From Oceanimonas sp. GK1 (GTDB lineage Bacteria; Pseudomonadota; Gammaproteobacteria; Enterobacterales; Aeromonadaceae), in NCBI RefSeq assembly GCF_000243075.1, contig NC_016745.1, forward strand, positions 108,501 through 172,500: 64,000 bases of DNA, read 5' to 3'. The translations under genes were made by a program, and so were the position numbers. A model generated the notes under the pieces. That model worked only from the letters and a program-made list of their open reading frames with translations. It did not search any database and was not told the origin of the DNA. Positions 16,625 through 25,445 of this stretch are shown one piece after another. Within the stretch, counting starts at the first letter, position 1. Each line of letters starts with the position of its first letter.

Positions 16625-18039
16625 CAGCCGGCCAGGGCCAGCTCCAGCCCGCGCCATACCGCCTCGTGCTGGCAGTGGGCGATATTGATGCGCATAAAGT
16701 CGTCGCCATTGTCCTGGCTGCTGAAATGGCGCCCCGGGGCCAGCAGTATGTCCTGCTCCGCCGCCCGCCGGCTGAGCCGGGCGGCGCCGATGCCCGCAGG
16801 CAGGCGGACCCAGCAAAAAAAGCCGCTCGCCGGCTTGTGGGCCAGGCGACAGCCAAGGGACTCCAGCCGTTCAAACACCGGATGGCGTACCTCGTCCAGA
16901 CGCCGGCGCAGTTGCTCCACATGGCGGCGATAGCGGCCGCCGGTCAATAACCGGTACATCAGGGTTTCGGTGGAAGGCGGCGTGGACATGCCGGTGATCA
17001 GCTTGATGTCGGTCAGCTCGGCGATAACGGCCGGGTTGCCGACCAGAAAGCCGACCCGGAAATCCGCCGACAGGGTCTTGGACAGGCTGCCCAGGTACAG
17101 CACCCGCTCGAACCCCGCCAGGCTGGCGTAGCGGGAGGCCCGCTGGGTATCGAAATCCGCGTAGATGTCGTCTTCCAACAGCCAGCACTGGTGCCCGGCG
17201 AGCAGGCTCAGCACCTTGTGTGCCCGGCTGCGGCTGACGCTGGCACCGATGGGGTTGGACAGCACCGAGTTGGTGATGTAGAGCACCGGTTTGTGTTGCT
17301 CCAGGGCCAGTTTGAGTGCCGCCAGGTCGGGCCCCTCCTGCTCCCGGGGCACCGCCACCGGCACCGCCCCCACCAGCCGCAGCGCGGCGAGGAAATTGTA
17401 GAAACCGGGATCGTCCACCAGCACCCGATCACCGGGCCGCACCAGGGTGCGCAGGGCCAGATCCAGGCCGTGGGAGGCGCTGGCAGTCATCAGGATCTGC
17501 GCCGGATCCGCCTGAATGTCGATCTGCTCCAGCCGCAGGCCGAGCTGGCGGCGCAAGGCCGGGTGGCCCTGGGCGGTGCCGTATTCGGTGAGCGGCGCCG
17601 GCTGCCGGGCCAGTTCGCGCAGCGCCGAGCGAATGTCCTCGTCGCCCAGCCAGCCGCCGGGCAGGCAGCCGCTGCCGGGCTTGAAGCGAAACCGCTCGGT
17701 GTCCATCACCTGGCGCAGCAGCGCCACCTCCTGGGCCATGGCGCTGCCCGAGGCGTCCACCTCCAGCGCCAGCCGGCGGGTTTGCGGGCTCCGCGCCACG
17801 TACACGCCGCTGCCCTGGCGGCTGACCACCAGGCCGGCGGCCACCAGCCGCTCGTAGGCGTCGGCCACGGTGAAGCGGCTCACTGCCAGCTGTTCGGCCA
17901 GCGCGCGGATAGAGGGCAGCTTTTCCCCGGGCTTCCAGCGTCCTTCTCCTATGGCCTGGGTGGCATGGCGCACCAGCTGCTCCACAAAGGGGGCGGCGGC
18001 GGCCTTGTCGAACGCCCAGTCGGCGGCGGAAATTGTCAT
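16621..18039 (-). CDS. MocR/PdxR-type transcriptional regulator (GntR HTH plus aminotransferase domain)
   Basis: 472 residues. The N-terminal winged helix of the GntR type is at about 15-85 (LPSIRALAEQLAVSRFTVAD). The rest is a fold-type I aminotransferase-like domain with the PLP lysine K321 in LGSLSKTLSADF, and the TNSVLSNPIGASVS region. Members bind PLP as a sensor rather than catalyse. It is divergent from the EamA exporter at 18164 across 124 bases, the usual place for its target; control of that exporter is inference. Its 3' end overlaps the NodT gene by four bases. Confidence 0.87.
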   Translation of the reverse strand: MTISAADWAFDKAAAAPFVEQLVRHATQAIGEGRWKPGEKLPSIRALAEQLAVSRFTVADAYERLVAAGLVVSRQGSGVYVARSPQTRRLALEVDASGSAMAQEVALLRQVMDTERFRFKPGSGCLPGGWLGDEDIRSALRELARQPAPLTEYGTAQGHPALRRQLGLRLEQIDIQADPAQILMTASASHGLDLALRTLVRPGDRVLVDDPGFYNFLAALRLVGAVPVAVPREQEGPDLAALKLALEQHKPVLYITNSVLSNPIGASVSRSRAHKVLSLLAGHQCWLLEDDIYADFDTQRASRYASLAGFERVLYLGSLSKTLSADFRVGFLVGNPAVIAELTDIKLITGMSTPPSTETLMYRLLTGGRYRRHVEQLRRRLDEVRHPVFERLESLGCRLAHKPASGFFCWVRLPAGIGAARLSRRAAEQDILLAPGRHFSSQDNGDDFMRINIAHCQHEAVWRGLELALAGC

Positions 18040-18163
18040 GGCGAAGTCACCTGTACACTTGGGTCATTTTTATAGGAAGTGTCCTGATTGTCTGGTAGTA
18101 AAGCGACTATGATGGCCAGACGCAAGTGCTTCACCTGTCCTCTTCTCGCCATCAGGAGCTGTT

Positions 18164-19051
18164 ATGAACACCACTCACCGGCTTTCCGCTCCGGCGCCCC
18201 GCCCTCTGCTCGGCATGGCCTGGGGGTTGCTGGCCGTGATGCTGTTTTCCGCCGGCCTGCCCGCCACCCGAGTGTCGGTGGAAGCAGGCATGTCGGGACT
18301 GTTTACCGGGGCCGGTCGTGCGGCCCTGGGGGCGCTGTTCGCCATGACACTGCTGCTGCTGACCCGTCAGCGCCTGCCTTCCTTCCGTCAGTGGGCCCGG
18401 CTTGGGGTGGTGGCGCTGGGGGTGGTGTTTGGCTATCCGTTGCTGTCGTCGGTGGCCCTGGAAACCGTCTCGGCCACCCACAGCGTGCTGGTGACCGCCC
18501 TGCTGCCCCTGTGCACCGCCCTGTTTGGCGCCTTTCTGCACCACCACCGCCCTCGCCCCGGCTTCTGGCTGTACGCCCTGGCCGGCACCGCCCTGGTATT
18601 GTTTTACGCGGCCCGCCAGGCCGAGGGCCAGTGGCAACTGGCGGATCTGTGGCTGTTGCTGGCCTGTGTGCTGTGCGGCCTGGGCTATGCGGAAGGCGCG
18701 CGGCTGGCAAAGGAGCTGGGCAGCTGGCAGGTGATCTGCTGGGCCCTGGTGCTGTCGCTGCCGCTGTTGCTGCCCATTGTGTGGGCCAGCTGGCCGGCAA
18801 CCGAGGTGGCCCTGTCGGGCTGGCTGAGCATGCTGTACCTGAGTTCGGTGAGCATGTTTATCGGGTTTTTCTTCTGGTACCGCGGCCTGGCCCTGGGCGG
18901 CGTGCCCCTGGTCAGTCAGGTGCAGTTGCTGCAACCCTTTGGCGCCCTCTGGCTGGCGGCCTTGCTGCTGGGCGAGCCGGTCTCGGCCCAGGCCATCTGG
19001 ATCTGCCTGGCCGTGGTGGCCTGCGTGGCGTTGGGGCGGCGCTACGCCTGA
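18164..19051 (+). CDS. EamA/DMT-family exporter
   Basis: A 295-residue membrane protein with about ten hydrophobic helices in two EamA repeats; a typical C-terminal motif is LGGVPLVSQVQLLQPFGALW. Family members export amino acids and other metabolites. AGGAG lies five bases before ATG 18164. It is divergent from the MocR regulator, which probably controls it. Substrate not predictable. Confidence 0.88.
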   Translation: MNTTHRLSAPAPRPLLGMAWGLLAVMLFSAGLPATRVSVEAGMSGLFTGAGRAALGALFAMTLLLLTRQRLPSFRQWARLGVVALGVVFGYPLLSSVALETVSATHSVLVTALLPLCTALFGAFLHHHRPRPGFWLYALAGTALVLFYAARQAEGQWQLADLWLLLACVLCGLGYAEGARLAKELGSWQVICWALVLSLPLLLPIVWASWPATEVALSGWLSMLYLSSVSMFIGFFFWYRGLALGGVPLVSQVQLLQPFGALWLAALLLGEPVSAQAIWICLAVVACVALGRRYA

Positions 19052-19102
19052 GCCAGGGCTTGCCTCTATAATGGGGCTCATGACCACCGGCGGAGAACCC
19101 CA

Positions 19103-19603
19103 TTGACGACCCCCAATTATCTGGCCGGCTATCCGGACAGCCTTCAGCAACAGGCCCGCGAGCTGCTCGCCAGCGGCAGGCTGGGCACTTACCTGGAGCG
19201 AAAGTATCCCCAGTCCCATGGCGTGCAGAACGACAAGGCGCTCTATGACTATGTCAGCGGGCTGAAAAGCCGTTACCTGAAAAAAACGGCGCCACTGAGC
19301 CAGGTACGCTACGACAGCAAGCTCAACGTGGTTCAGCAGGCGCTGGGCCTGCACACTTACCGGGCACAGCTGCAGGGCAGCAAGCTCAGAACGCGCAACA
19401 GCATTACCGTGGCCGCCCTGTTCCGCGAGGGGCCGCCGGAGTTTCTGCGCATGATAGTGGTGCACGAGCTCGCTCACTTTCGGGAAAAGGATCACAACAA
19501 GGCTTTTTATCAGTTGTGTTGTCATATGGAGCCCGATTATCACCAACTGGAGCTGGATACCCGGCTGTGGCTGCTGTGGCGGGATCACGCCGACCGAAGC
19601 TGA
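19103..19603 (+). CDS. YgjP-like metallopeptidase domain protein
   Basis: 166 residues. The zinc motif VVHELAHFREKDHNKAFY gives three His and one Glu as in the YgjP/WLM group, followed by the family's HMEPDYHQLELD. The start is TTG at 19103, with GGAG seven bases upstream; no in-frame ATG occurs before the motif. It is a single gene with a short gap on each side. Members of this family are poorly characterised and are proposed zinc peptidases; the substrate is unknown. Confidence 0.83.
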   Translation: MTTPNYLAGYPDSLQQQARELLASGRLGTYLERKYPQSHGVQNDKALYDYVSGLKSRYLKKTAPLSQVRYDSKLNVVQQALGLHTYRAQLQGSKLRTRNSITVAALFREGPPEFLRMIVVHELAHFREKDHNKAFYQLCCHMEPDYHQLELDTRLWLLWRDHADRS

Positions 19604-19743
19604 GCGGCCTTAACCCGATATTTTTCCTTTTAAAAACAATAAAGAACCCGCTCTTTATGTGGGAAATACGTATACTCGCCCTCCCCCGCGGGCTCTAGAA
19701 TTAGCCCTGAGTAACACCCATTTTCAAATCGGGGATAATAACA

Positions 19744-20358
19744 ATGACCAAGACCATACTACTGGGAGCTTTGCTGGGCGCCGCTGCCGCTCCAGTGATG
19801 GCCGAGATGCCACCCCAGGCCGCCACCTGCGTCAGTTGCCACCTGGCCTCCGGCCTCGGCATGGCCAATGTGGCACCCTCCATTGCCGGCATGCCGGCAT
19901 CCTACCTGGCCGCACAGTTGCGCCATTTTCAGACTGGCGAGCGCGACAACGCCATCATGAAACCCATGGCCATGATGCTGGACGACGCCGGCGTTGAGGC
20001 GGTAAGCCAGTGGTTTGCCGGGCTGCCGGTCAGCCTGCCCGAGGATCCGGCATTCCGGGGTGAAAAGCCGGCCCCCCAGCACATGGCGCCGGGAGAAAAG
20101 CTCGCCTACCAGGGAGACTGGCAGCGGGACCTTCCCAGTTGCGTGGCCTGCCACGGTCCCGAAGGAGTGGGTGTAGGAGAGATCTTCCCGCGCCTGGCCG
20201 GCCAACATGCCGACTACATCGAAAGCCAGCTCAAGGCCTGGCAAAGCGGCAGCCGCGCCACCGATCCCCATGGCCTGATGGCCCCGGTGGCCAAAAAACT
20301 GACCGCGGAAGAAATTACCGCCGTCGCCAGCTACTTCGCCAGCCTGGGAGGCCAATAA
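19744..20358 (+). CDS. tsdB: Diheme cytochrome c4-type protein, probable TsdB
   Basis: 204 residues, with a signal peptide ending at VMA (residue 20). Two CXXCH heme sites, CVSCH (29-33) and CVACH (133-137), sit in two homologous domains with Met ligands downstream (IMKPMAMML, GLMAPVAKKL). This is cytochrome c4 architecture. One base separates it from the TsdA-like gene. In Pseudomonas stutzeri and Allochromatium-type loci, TsdB is the diheme electron acceptor coded with TsdA. It would pass electrons to the terminal oxidase in the periplasm. Confidence 0.8.
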   Translation: MTKTILLGALLGAAAAPVMAEMPPQAATCVSCHLASGLGMANVAPSIAGMPASYLAAQLRHFQTGERDNAIMKPMAMMLDDAGVEAVSQWFAGLPVSLPEDPAFRGEKPAPQHMAPGEKLAYQGDWQRDLPSCVACHGPEGVGVGEIFPRLAGQHADYIESQLKAWQSGSRATDPHGLMAPVAKKLTAEEITAVASYFASLGGQ

Positions 20359-20359
20359 C

Positions 20360-21409
20360 ATGAACCGAATTTCTGCCATTATGCTCGGCCTGTCGCTGGC
20401 CGGCGTGACCGCCGCCCAGGCGGTAGACACCGCCAAACTGGCCATTCAGGAAGAGCTGCCGGTGGGCAAGGTGGCCGGTGAGTATCCGCAGGCACCGGGC
20501 TGGGACAAGCTGCCCGAGGGCGAGTTTGGTGACAAGGTGATTCGCGGTTACAACTACTTCGTCAACACCCAGGCGCTGGCGCCCGTGTTTGTGGGCAACG
20601 GCCTGAACTGCGTGAACTGCCACATGGACGGCGGCAAGAAGGAAAACGCCGCCCCCCTGTGGGCTGCCTACATGAGTTACCCGGCCTTCCGTGCCAAGAA
20701 CAACAAGATCAACACCTATGAAGAGCGAATCCAGGGCTGCTTCCTGTTCTCCATGAACGGCACCCCGCCCGGCCACCTGGATCCGGCACTGGTGGATCTG
20801 TCGGCCTACGCCTACTGGCTGGCCCAGGGCACCCTGACCGGCGAGGCTTTCGATCCGGCCGACATGGTCATTCCCAGCGATGAAGATCTGGTCAAGGGCG
20901 GCAAGCGCGACGATTTCCCCTTTATGCAGCCCTACCTGGAAGCGGGCGGCAGCAAAGAACCGGCCCTGCCGGGACGGGGCTATCCGGTGATCGACGAACC
21001 GGCCCAGGCGCCGGACATCGCCCGGGGCAAACAGGTCTATGAGCAGGAATGTGCGGTGTGCCACGGCGCCAACGGCGAAGGCCAGAAGGTCAACGATCGC
21101 TATGTGTTCCCGCCCCTGTGGGGCCCGGACACCTACAACTGGGGCGCCGGTATGCAGCGGGTGAACACCGCCGCCTACTTCATTCACCAGAACATGCCCC
21201 TGGGCCAGCCGGAAAAACTCACCGAACAACAAGCCTGGGACGTGGCCATGTACCTCGACACTCACGAGCGCCCCCAGGATCCCCGCAACCAGGGCTCGCT
21301 GGAAAAAACCGTTGAGCAATTCCACGGCGGCCACAGTCAGTACGGCAAGGAAGTGAATGGCAGCGTGCTGGGCACCGCCAGCTATCCTAATCACCCGAAC
21401 AAGCCGTAA
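20360..21409 (+). CDS. tsdA: Diheme thiosulfate dehydrogenase, TsdA family
   Basis: 349 residues with an N-terminal signal peptide. Heme sites are CVNCH (84-88) and CAVCH (231-235). Family hallmarks include GNGLNCVNCHMDGG, the RIQGCFLFSMNG stretch whose Cys127 matches the unusual Cys ligand of heme 1 in TsdA, and GPDTYNWGAGMQRVNTAAYF. The enzyme joins two thiosulfates to tetrathionate, or runs in reverse. It is co-transcribed with the c4-type gene and followed by a hairpin at 21429-21450. Direction of the reaction in vivo is unknown. Confidence 0.82.
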   Translation: MNRISAIMLGLSLAGVTAAQAVDTAKLAIQEELPVGKVAGEYPQAPGWDKLPEGEFGDKVIRGYNYFVNTQALAPVFVGNGLNCVNCHMDGGKKENAAPLWAAYMSYPAFRAKNNKINTYEERIQGCFLFSMNGTPPGHLDPALVDLSAYAYWLAQGTLTGEAFDPADMVIPSDEDLVKGGKRDDFPFMQPYLEAGGSKEPALPGRGYPVIDEPAQAPDIARGKQVYEQECAVCHGANGEGQKVNDRYVFPPLWGPDTYNWGAGMQRVNTAAYFIHQNMPLGQPEKLTEQQAWDVAMYLDTHERPQDPRNQGSLEKTVEQFHGGHSQYGKEVNGSVLGTASYPNHPNKP

Positions 21410-21428
21410 TTGTCCGCTGCTATCAAAC

Positions 21429-21450
21429 AAGGGCCGCAAATGCGGCCCTT
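21429..21450. terminator. Hairpin between convergent tsdA and the outer-membrane gene
   Basis: A perfect ten-base inverted repeat, AAGGGCCGCA / TGCGGCCCTT, with a two-base centre. Only a weak T run follows on either strand, so it may serve as a shared terminator for the converging genes. Confidence 0.6.
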
Positions 21451-21474
21451 ATTACTGATACGCGCTGTTTATGT

Positions 21475-22464
21475 TCAGAAGGCGATGGGCAGACTGAAGC
21501 TCACTTCCACATCCGGCGCATCTTCGGTCAAACCCGCCTGCAAATTCATGTTGAGCGACATTTTTTCAGTCAGGGCCAATGAAAAACCGGTGGAAAGGCT
21601 ATCAATCTGTAACATTTCACCCACTTTATTACCATTGATGCTGGATTTAAACACGGTTCTGTGGTTCACACCCAGACTGAATGACAACCGGTTATTTACC
21701 GCAAACCCCATGCCCATACCCAGAAAGAAACTGTTGCCCAGGTTGAATTTGTCTGGGCCATTATTCGGATCGTCTGGAGTAAGATCACGACCAGCGGTAT
21801 CACCCAGACTCCAAGTATAACCGGCAGTACCAAAGAGCACCGCCGGATCGGTGGGATAAATCAATGTCATGCTGGGCTCAATGGACCAAGAGCCGGAGCC
21901 GGTGGGCGGATCCTTGAAGATATCATTTTGATCCAGTTCATTATCAAAGGGGGAGTCTCCGGTATCTGATTTCACTCTGACCCCCCCAATCCAGAAGGGC
22001 GCCGATTCCAGATTAAACTGATACCGAATTGCACCTTCAATATCTCCCAGCCCTCCACCGTTTGAAGTAAAGGTTCTTGGCGCTTCTGACGCTTCATTGT
22101 TACCAATACGCTTGGAGAAAGTATCATAGCGATACACCCAGGGAACTCTCAACTCCAGTTCAATCCTGTCAGTGAGTCCGTAACGCGCGGCTAGACTGGT
22201 GGTGAAGGTAGCCTGGTCTGCATCTTCCAGTTCAATAATCCCTACCAGAAATGCCGGCACCTGGGTAAAGCCCAGGATGGAAATGCGGTTTGATGTATTC
22301 TGGGAGTAGCTGAATGCCGGCTCGATCTCAAACGTCCCCTTTGGAGTCAACAAGCCTCGGGTTTCCAGCGTATTAGCAATAGAGTCAACAACTTGTTTAT
22401 CTTGAGCATGGGCCGGCACCACCAGTGAAAAAAGCAAGCCGGTGAAGAATATCCCTTTTTTCAT
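21475..22464 (-). CDS. Outer-membrane beta-barrel protein of the fibre-like locus (FapF-like position)
   Basis: About 329 residues. Signal peptide ends at AHA (residue 20). The mature protein has alternating hydrophobic strands, aromatic girdles and a terminal Phe (SLPIAF), typical of a 12- to 14-strand barrel of the MetA-pathway/transporter group. ATG 22464 has AAGGAG six bases before it and lies two bases after the regulator stop, so they are co-transcribed. In Fap amyloid operons an outer-membrane pore (FapF) exports the fibre subunit; here an equivalent role is inferred from the neighbouring secreted proteins and C39 peptidase. Confidence 0.68.
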   Translation of the reverse strand: MKKGIFFTGLLFSLVVPAHAQDKQVVDSIANTLETRGLLTPKGTFEIEPAFSYSQNTSNRISILGFTQVPAFLVGIIELEDADQATFTTSLAARYGLTDRIELELRVPWVYRYDTFSKRIGNNEASEAPRTFTSNGGGLGDIEGAIRYQFNLESAPFWIGGVRVKSDTGDSPFDNELDQNDIFKDPPTGSGSWSIEPSMTLIYPTDPAVLFGTAGYTWSLGDTAGRDLTPDDPNNGPDKFNLGNSFFLGMGMGFAVNNRLSFSLGVNHRTVFKSSINGNKVGEMLQIDSLSTGFSLALTEKMSLNMNLQAGLTEDAPDVEVSFSLPIAF

Positions 22465-22466
22465 AA

Positions 22467-23714
22467 CTATCTCCTTATTCCATATCTTGCTATCAACCTG
22501 TGTAATGACGACGTTGAAATACACAGCAATTCTGCGGCTTTTCCTGTCCGCCCCGGCACCATATCCAACACCCGTTTTATTGCATATTCCTCTGCTTTTT
22601 CCCTCGCTTTTCTCAAGCTTAGATCACGGTGCGTGGCAATGACAAAATCATCATCCAAGCCCATTATGGATGCATCAAGATAGTCACTCTCACACTTGGA
22701 AACCCCAATGGTGATCCGGTCAATCAACTCGACCACATTACCTGGCCAACTATAGCTAAGGATGATGTCTTCAGCACTGGGTGAAAAGTCTAATATTGAC
22801 TTACCCCATTTTGTTGAAATTTTTTGAAGATAATATCTGGCCAGCAGCAATCTGTCCTGCCCTCGGTGCCTGAGGGAAGGTACGCAAATCCATTCACGCT
22901 TAAGATATGAAATCAACTCAGGTATTACAGAGTTACACCGGTCAACATCTTGCAGCTCCATACTGCAACTAAAAACAAAAAAGCATCCTTCGACATTCAT
23001 GGAAAGAAAGTCACATATACCCCATTGCACTTTCTCAGGAAGATCAACAACATCATTAACAAAAAAACAGACTCTATTATTTCTGTTCTTGATAAATCTT
23101 AGTCGCTCATGAATGTCATTATTCTTTGAATTTAAATTCAAACTGACCAAATCAAGTATTGAGTAATTATGAGTATCGGCCCAGCGTCTGGCAAGGAATC
23201 TCTTCCCGACGCCAGCTTCACCAGACAAAGTAAGACAACCATCATTACTGGCATACAGTTTTTTTAATGTCTTCTTAAACTCTTCATGTTTACCGACGAC
23301 TTCGCCTTTTTGCATTGGTAAACATAACATATTCCTAAGTTCACTCATGCCATAGGCCCGCCCGAGTGTCACCAGCAAACGCTCGCCACACACCGGCGTA
23401 GTGTGATAATCATAACAATAATTCACTACAAACAGACTCCAGGCCTTCTGAGAAAGCTGCTCCCTCGAAAGCAGGGCAATCCAGGATATTCCCTGGTATC
23501 TGTTCATAAAAGACTTAAGTGTCGTCGTAGGCTCAGTCTCACCCGCACAATCCAGCAGGGCAACCGTTGTCTCACGACTGTCAAGGTACGCTGATGCAGA
23601 ATCAAGGTTGGAATAGCGGGCCAGCGACCAGTGAATAAACTGATCGCCCAGTGATGTCAGAACTGCTTTGCTGCTTGAACACTGCAGCAGAAGAATCTCC
23701 CTTTCCAAAAACAT
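22467..23714 (-). CDS. Degenerate sigma54-activator-like regulator (VpsR-like)
   Basis: About 415 residues. The N-terminal part (1-130) resembles a receiver-like domain without a clear phosphoacceptor. An AAA+ module follows with Walker A GEAGVGK (165-171), a weak Walker B (VCFFVNDVVDLP, 215-226) and SWPGNVVEL (322-330). The GAFTGA loop that contacts sigma54 is missing, as is the usual DE Walker B pair. A Fis-type helix-turn-helix ends the protein (about 380-415). Start 23714 is a choice: the frame stays open to 23870. VpsR of Vibrio, which controls biofilm genes with sigma70, has the same kind of degeneracy. Likely local control of the six-gene set. Confidence 0.72.
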   Translation of the reverse strand: MFLEREILLLQCSSSKAVLTSLGDQFIHWSLARYSNLDSASAYLDSRETTVALLDCAGETEPTTTLKSFMNRYQGISWIALLSREQLSQKAWSLFVVNYCYDYHTTPVCGERLLVTLGRAYGMSELRNMLCLPMQKGEVVGKHEEFKKTLKKLYASNDGCLTLSGEAGVGKRFLARRWADTHNYSILDLVSLNLNSKNNDIHERLRFIKNRNNRVCFFVNDVVDLPEKVQWGICDFLSMNVEGCFFVFSCSMELQDVDRCNSVIPELISYLKREWICVPSLRHRGQDRLLLARYYLQKISTKWGKSILDFSPSAEDIILSYSWPGNVVELIDRITIGVSKCESDYLDASIMGLDDDFVIATHRDLSLRKAREKAEEYAIKRVLDMVPGRTGKAAELLCISTSSLHRLIARYGIRR

Positions 23715-23893
23715 GTCTATCCACCGACTCGTTACTCTGGAGAGTAGATAACAATATAGCTCATAGAGGACAAGGACGCGGAAAGCTCCACAAAAAATAG
23801 CTAAGATAATGATTGTGCAGTAATTTTTTAGCACCGGAGAGTGCATCCCTTGCCGCTGCACCATAAGCAAATAATCAGCAAAACACGCTTTAA

Positions 23894-23911
23894 CATAAGA
23901 TCCATCTTATG
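23894..23911. promoter_or_regulatory. 18-bp perfect palindrome upstream of the regulator gene
   Basis: CATAAGAT and ATCTTATG arms around two bases. It lies in the 230-base gap before the regulator ATG, 180 bases away, and has no T run after it, so an operator is more likely than a terminator. Autoregulation is a guess. Confidence 0.4.
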
Positions 23912-23944
23912 CACCCTCCATCTCCACACCATGTTGCTACACTG

Positions 23945-24388
23945 TTAATATCCCACCCGCTGAGTGGCAGCCCTGACTCTTGTTGCCACCTTGCTTTGTG
24001 ACCGGTAGACATCATAATTAATTGGTGTTTTCACATTAATGTCAACAGTAGCATTAGTCTTAATGTTATTTGCTGAGTTTTTGATAATCAGCCCCATTTT
24101 TCCTGCATCTAAAACCGGAGTAATCCGCACTCCCGTGACATCCGTTATTTCTCTGTTTGCCTGGCCATTGAGAAGATCCCGCAGGCTACTATACAAAGCC
24201 AGTCTATTATTAACCGTTACCTTCATACTGAGGCCTATTGAAAAGTGTGTATCGGCTGTATAAAACCCTCCTCGCTGCTGCTCCAATACGCTCTCTGTCA
24301 AGGCGGTAAGACTGTTAAAAGCAGGTTCATTGCTCTTTGCCACCGCCAAGGAAGAGGTCAACACCAATGCTACCATCAACCATTTCAT
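23945..24388 (-). CDS. Small secreted protein with a double-glycine-like motif (candidate fibre component)
   Basis: 147 residues. Signal peptide ends near AVA (17). At 29-41 there is LTALTESVLEQQRGG, which ends in Gly-Gly with Leu at -12 and -7, as in double-glycine leaders cut by C39 peptidases. The later stretch LIIKNSANNIKTNATVDINV (100-119) resembles segments in the other two secreted proteins of the set (SGNNN motif). ATG 24388 has a GGAGG site. It lies directly downstream of the C39 peptidase. No known family is recognised with certainty; a structural or nucleating role is inferred. Confidence 0.6.
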   Translation of the reverse strand: MKWLMVALVLTSSLAVAKSNEPAFNSLTALTESVLEQQRGGFYTADTHFSIGLSMKVTVNNRLALYSSLRDLLNGQANREITDVTGVRITPVLDAGKMGLIIKNSANNIKTNATVDINVKTPINYDVYRSQSKVATRVRAATQRVGY

Positions 24389-24401
24389 AGCGGCTCCTCC
24401 A

Positions 24402-25076
24402 TTAGTAATCATATTCGGATGGCAACATCAAATCCGTCAGATGAGGCAGTCTCTGCATTAACGCCATTCTTGTCGGTGCGTCAGCCGCCGAATGTTCCCA
24501 GTCCTCACGCTGATTAAAACTCGCCTTAGCCAGCTCCACGTTATCCCTGATAAACAAAAACACACCATTACTGGCCGACTTGAATTCATTTATGCCGATA
24601 ACATGCAGACCCAATGAGGGGTCGCCGACCAGCACTTTATCGTCCTGAATTCCCTTAACAACCACAAAGTGGTTATAGCCACTGTAATTCACCAGGGCAA
24701 TTGCGGGCATAGCGATATCTTTCAGCTTGTCAACATCCAGTCTGAAACCATCCGACTTAAGGCCCCTTCTTGCCAGAAAACTTTTCATATCCAGCATGGA
24801 AAAGCCTTTTTCCTCTATCTTCGCTTTGTCTCCATACCTGAACATTTCCTCAAACACCATTTCTTCTGTCATAGGCATGTTGTAGTGATGGCTCATAAGT
24901 GAAGCCAGTGCGGCCGAGCCACAACTAAAATCATACTTTTGTTTCACTACCTCCCCGAATTTTATTTCAGAAAACGACTGAACCGGCACCCTTAGCCGGC
25001 TACCACCAGCGCCTGGCATATTCAGTGCAAAACTCATGGCTGGTAAAAAAGCGACTATCCATAGTAACTTTTTCAT
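24402..25076 (-). CDS. Periplasmic C39-family cysteine peptidase (FapD-like)
   Basis: 224 residues with a signal peptide ending near SFA (residue 17). The C39 catalytic set is visible: Gln46 and Cys52 in QKYDFSCGSAAL, His136 in GYNHFVVVKG, and Asp152 in VGDPSLG. It is a free-standing peptidase, not fused to an ABC exporter. FapD of Pseudomonas functional amyloid operons is of this kind and processes export components in the periplasm. Two bases separate it from the upstream small gene. Likely substrates are the neighbouring secreted proteins. Confidence 0.82.
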   Translation of the reverse strand: MKKLLWIVAFLPAMSFALNMPGAGGSRLRVPVQSFSEIKFGEVVKQKYDFSCGSAALASLMSHHYNMPMTEEMVFEEMFRYGDKAKIEEKGFSMLDMKSFLARRGLKSDGFRLDVDKLKDIAMPAIALVNYSGYNHFVVVKGIQDDKVLVGDPSLGLHVIGINEFKSASNGVFLFIRDNVELAKASFNQREDWEHSAADAPTRMALMQRLPHLTDLMLPSEYDY

Positions 25077-25077
25077 A

Positions 25078-25398
25078 TCATCTCACCGAGATTATATTGA
25101 CGTTAGTATTCATATTGGTAACGTTATTGTTCCCTGAACTAAGGTTTATCATCATGATGCCGTGGGCACCATTAAAAGCTCCTTGGGAGATGGCATTAAA
25201 CCCGGTCAGACTGTTTATGACGGCACCATTCACTTCGCCATGCTGAACAGACAAATTATCCTGATCATCATGAACAAGATACATACCTCGCTCATCACTC
25301 AGTGCATGTTCATCGATAACGGAAAACTGCTCTAACGCAGCGGTATTGGCAAATGCCGAAGAAGCCACCATTGCCGAAACAATCAGTAAACTTTTCAT
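25078..25398 (-). CDS. Small secreted Asn-rich protein (candidate fibre component)
   Basis: 106 residues. Signal peptide ends at AFA (17). At about 28-40 it reads IDEHALSDERGMY, echoing the L-x4-L-x3-RG pattern of the 147-residue protein but with Gly-Met. The C-terminus (81-103, MMINLSSGNNNVTNMNTNVN core) is a beta-prone, Asn-rich segment that shares the SGNNN motif with the large protein upstream. GGAGGG precedes ATG 25398. Function unknown; a minor subunit or nucleator, as FapB is in Fap, is plausible. Confidence 0.6.
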   Translation of the reverse strand: MKSLLIVSAMVASSAFANTAALEQFSVIDEHALSDERGMYLVHDDQDNLSVQHGEVNGAVINSLTGFNAISQGAFNGAHGIMMINLSSGNNNVTNMNTNVNIISVR

Positions 25399-25445
25399 GG
25401 TTCCCTCCAATATCAGGCCGACCCCGAAAGGCCGGCCCCAAACAG

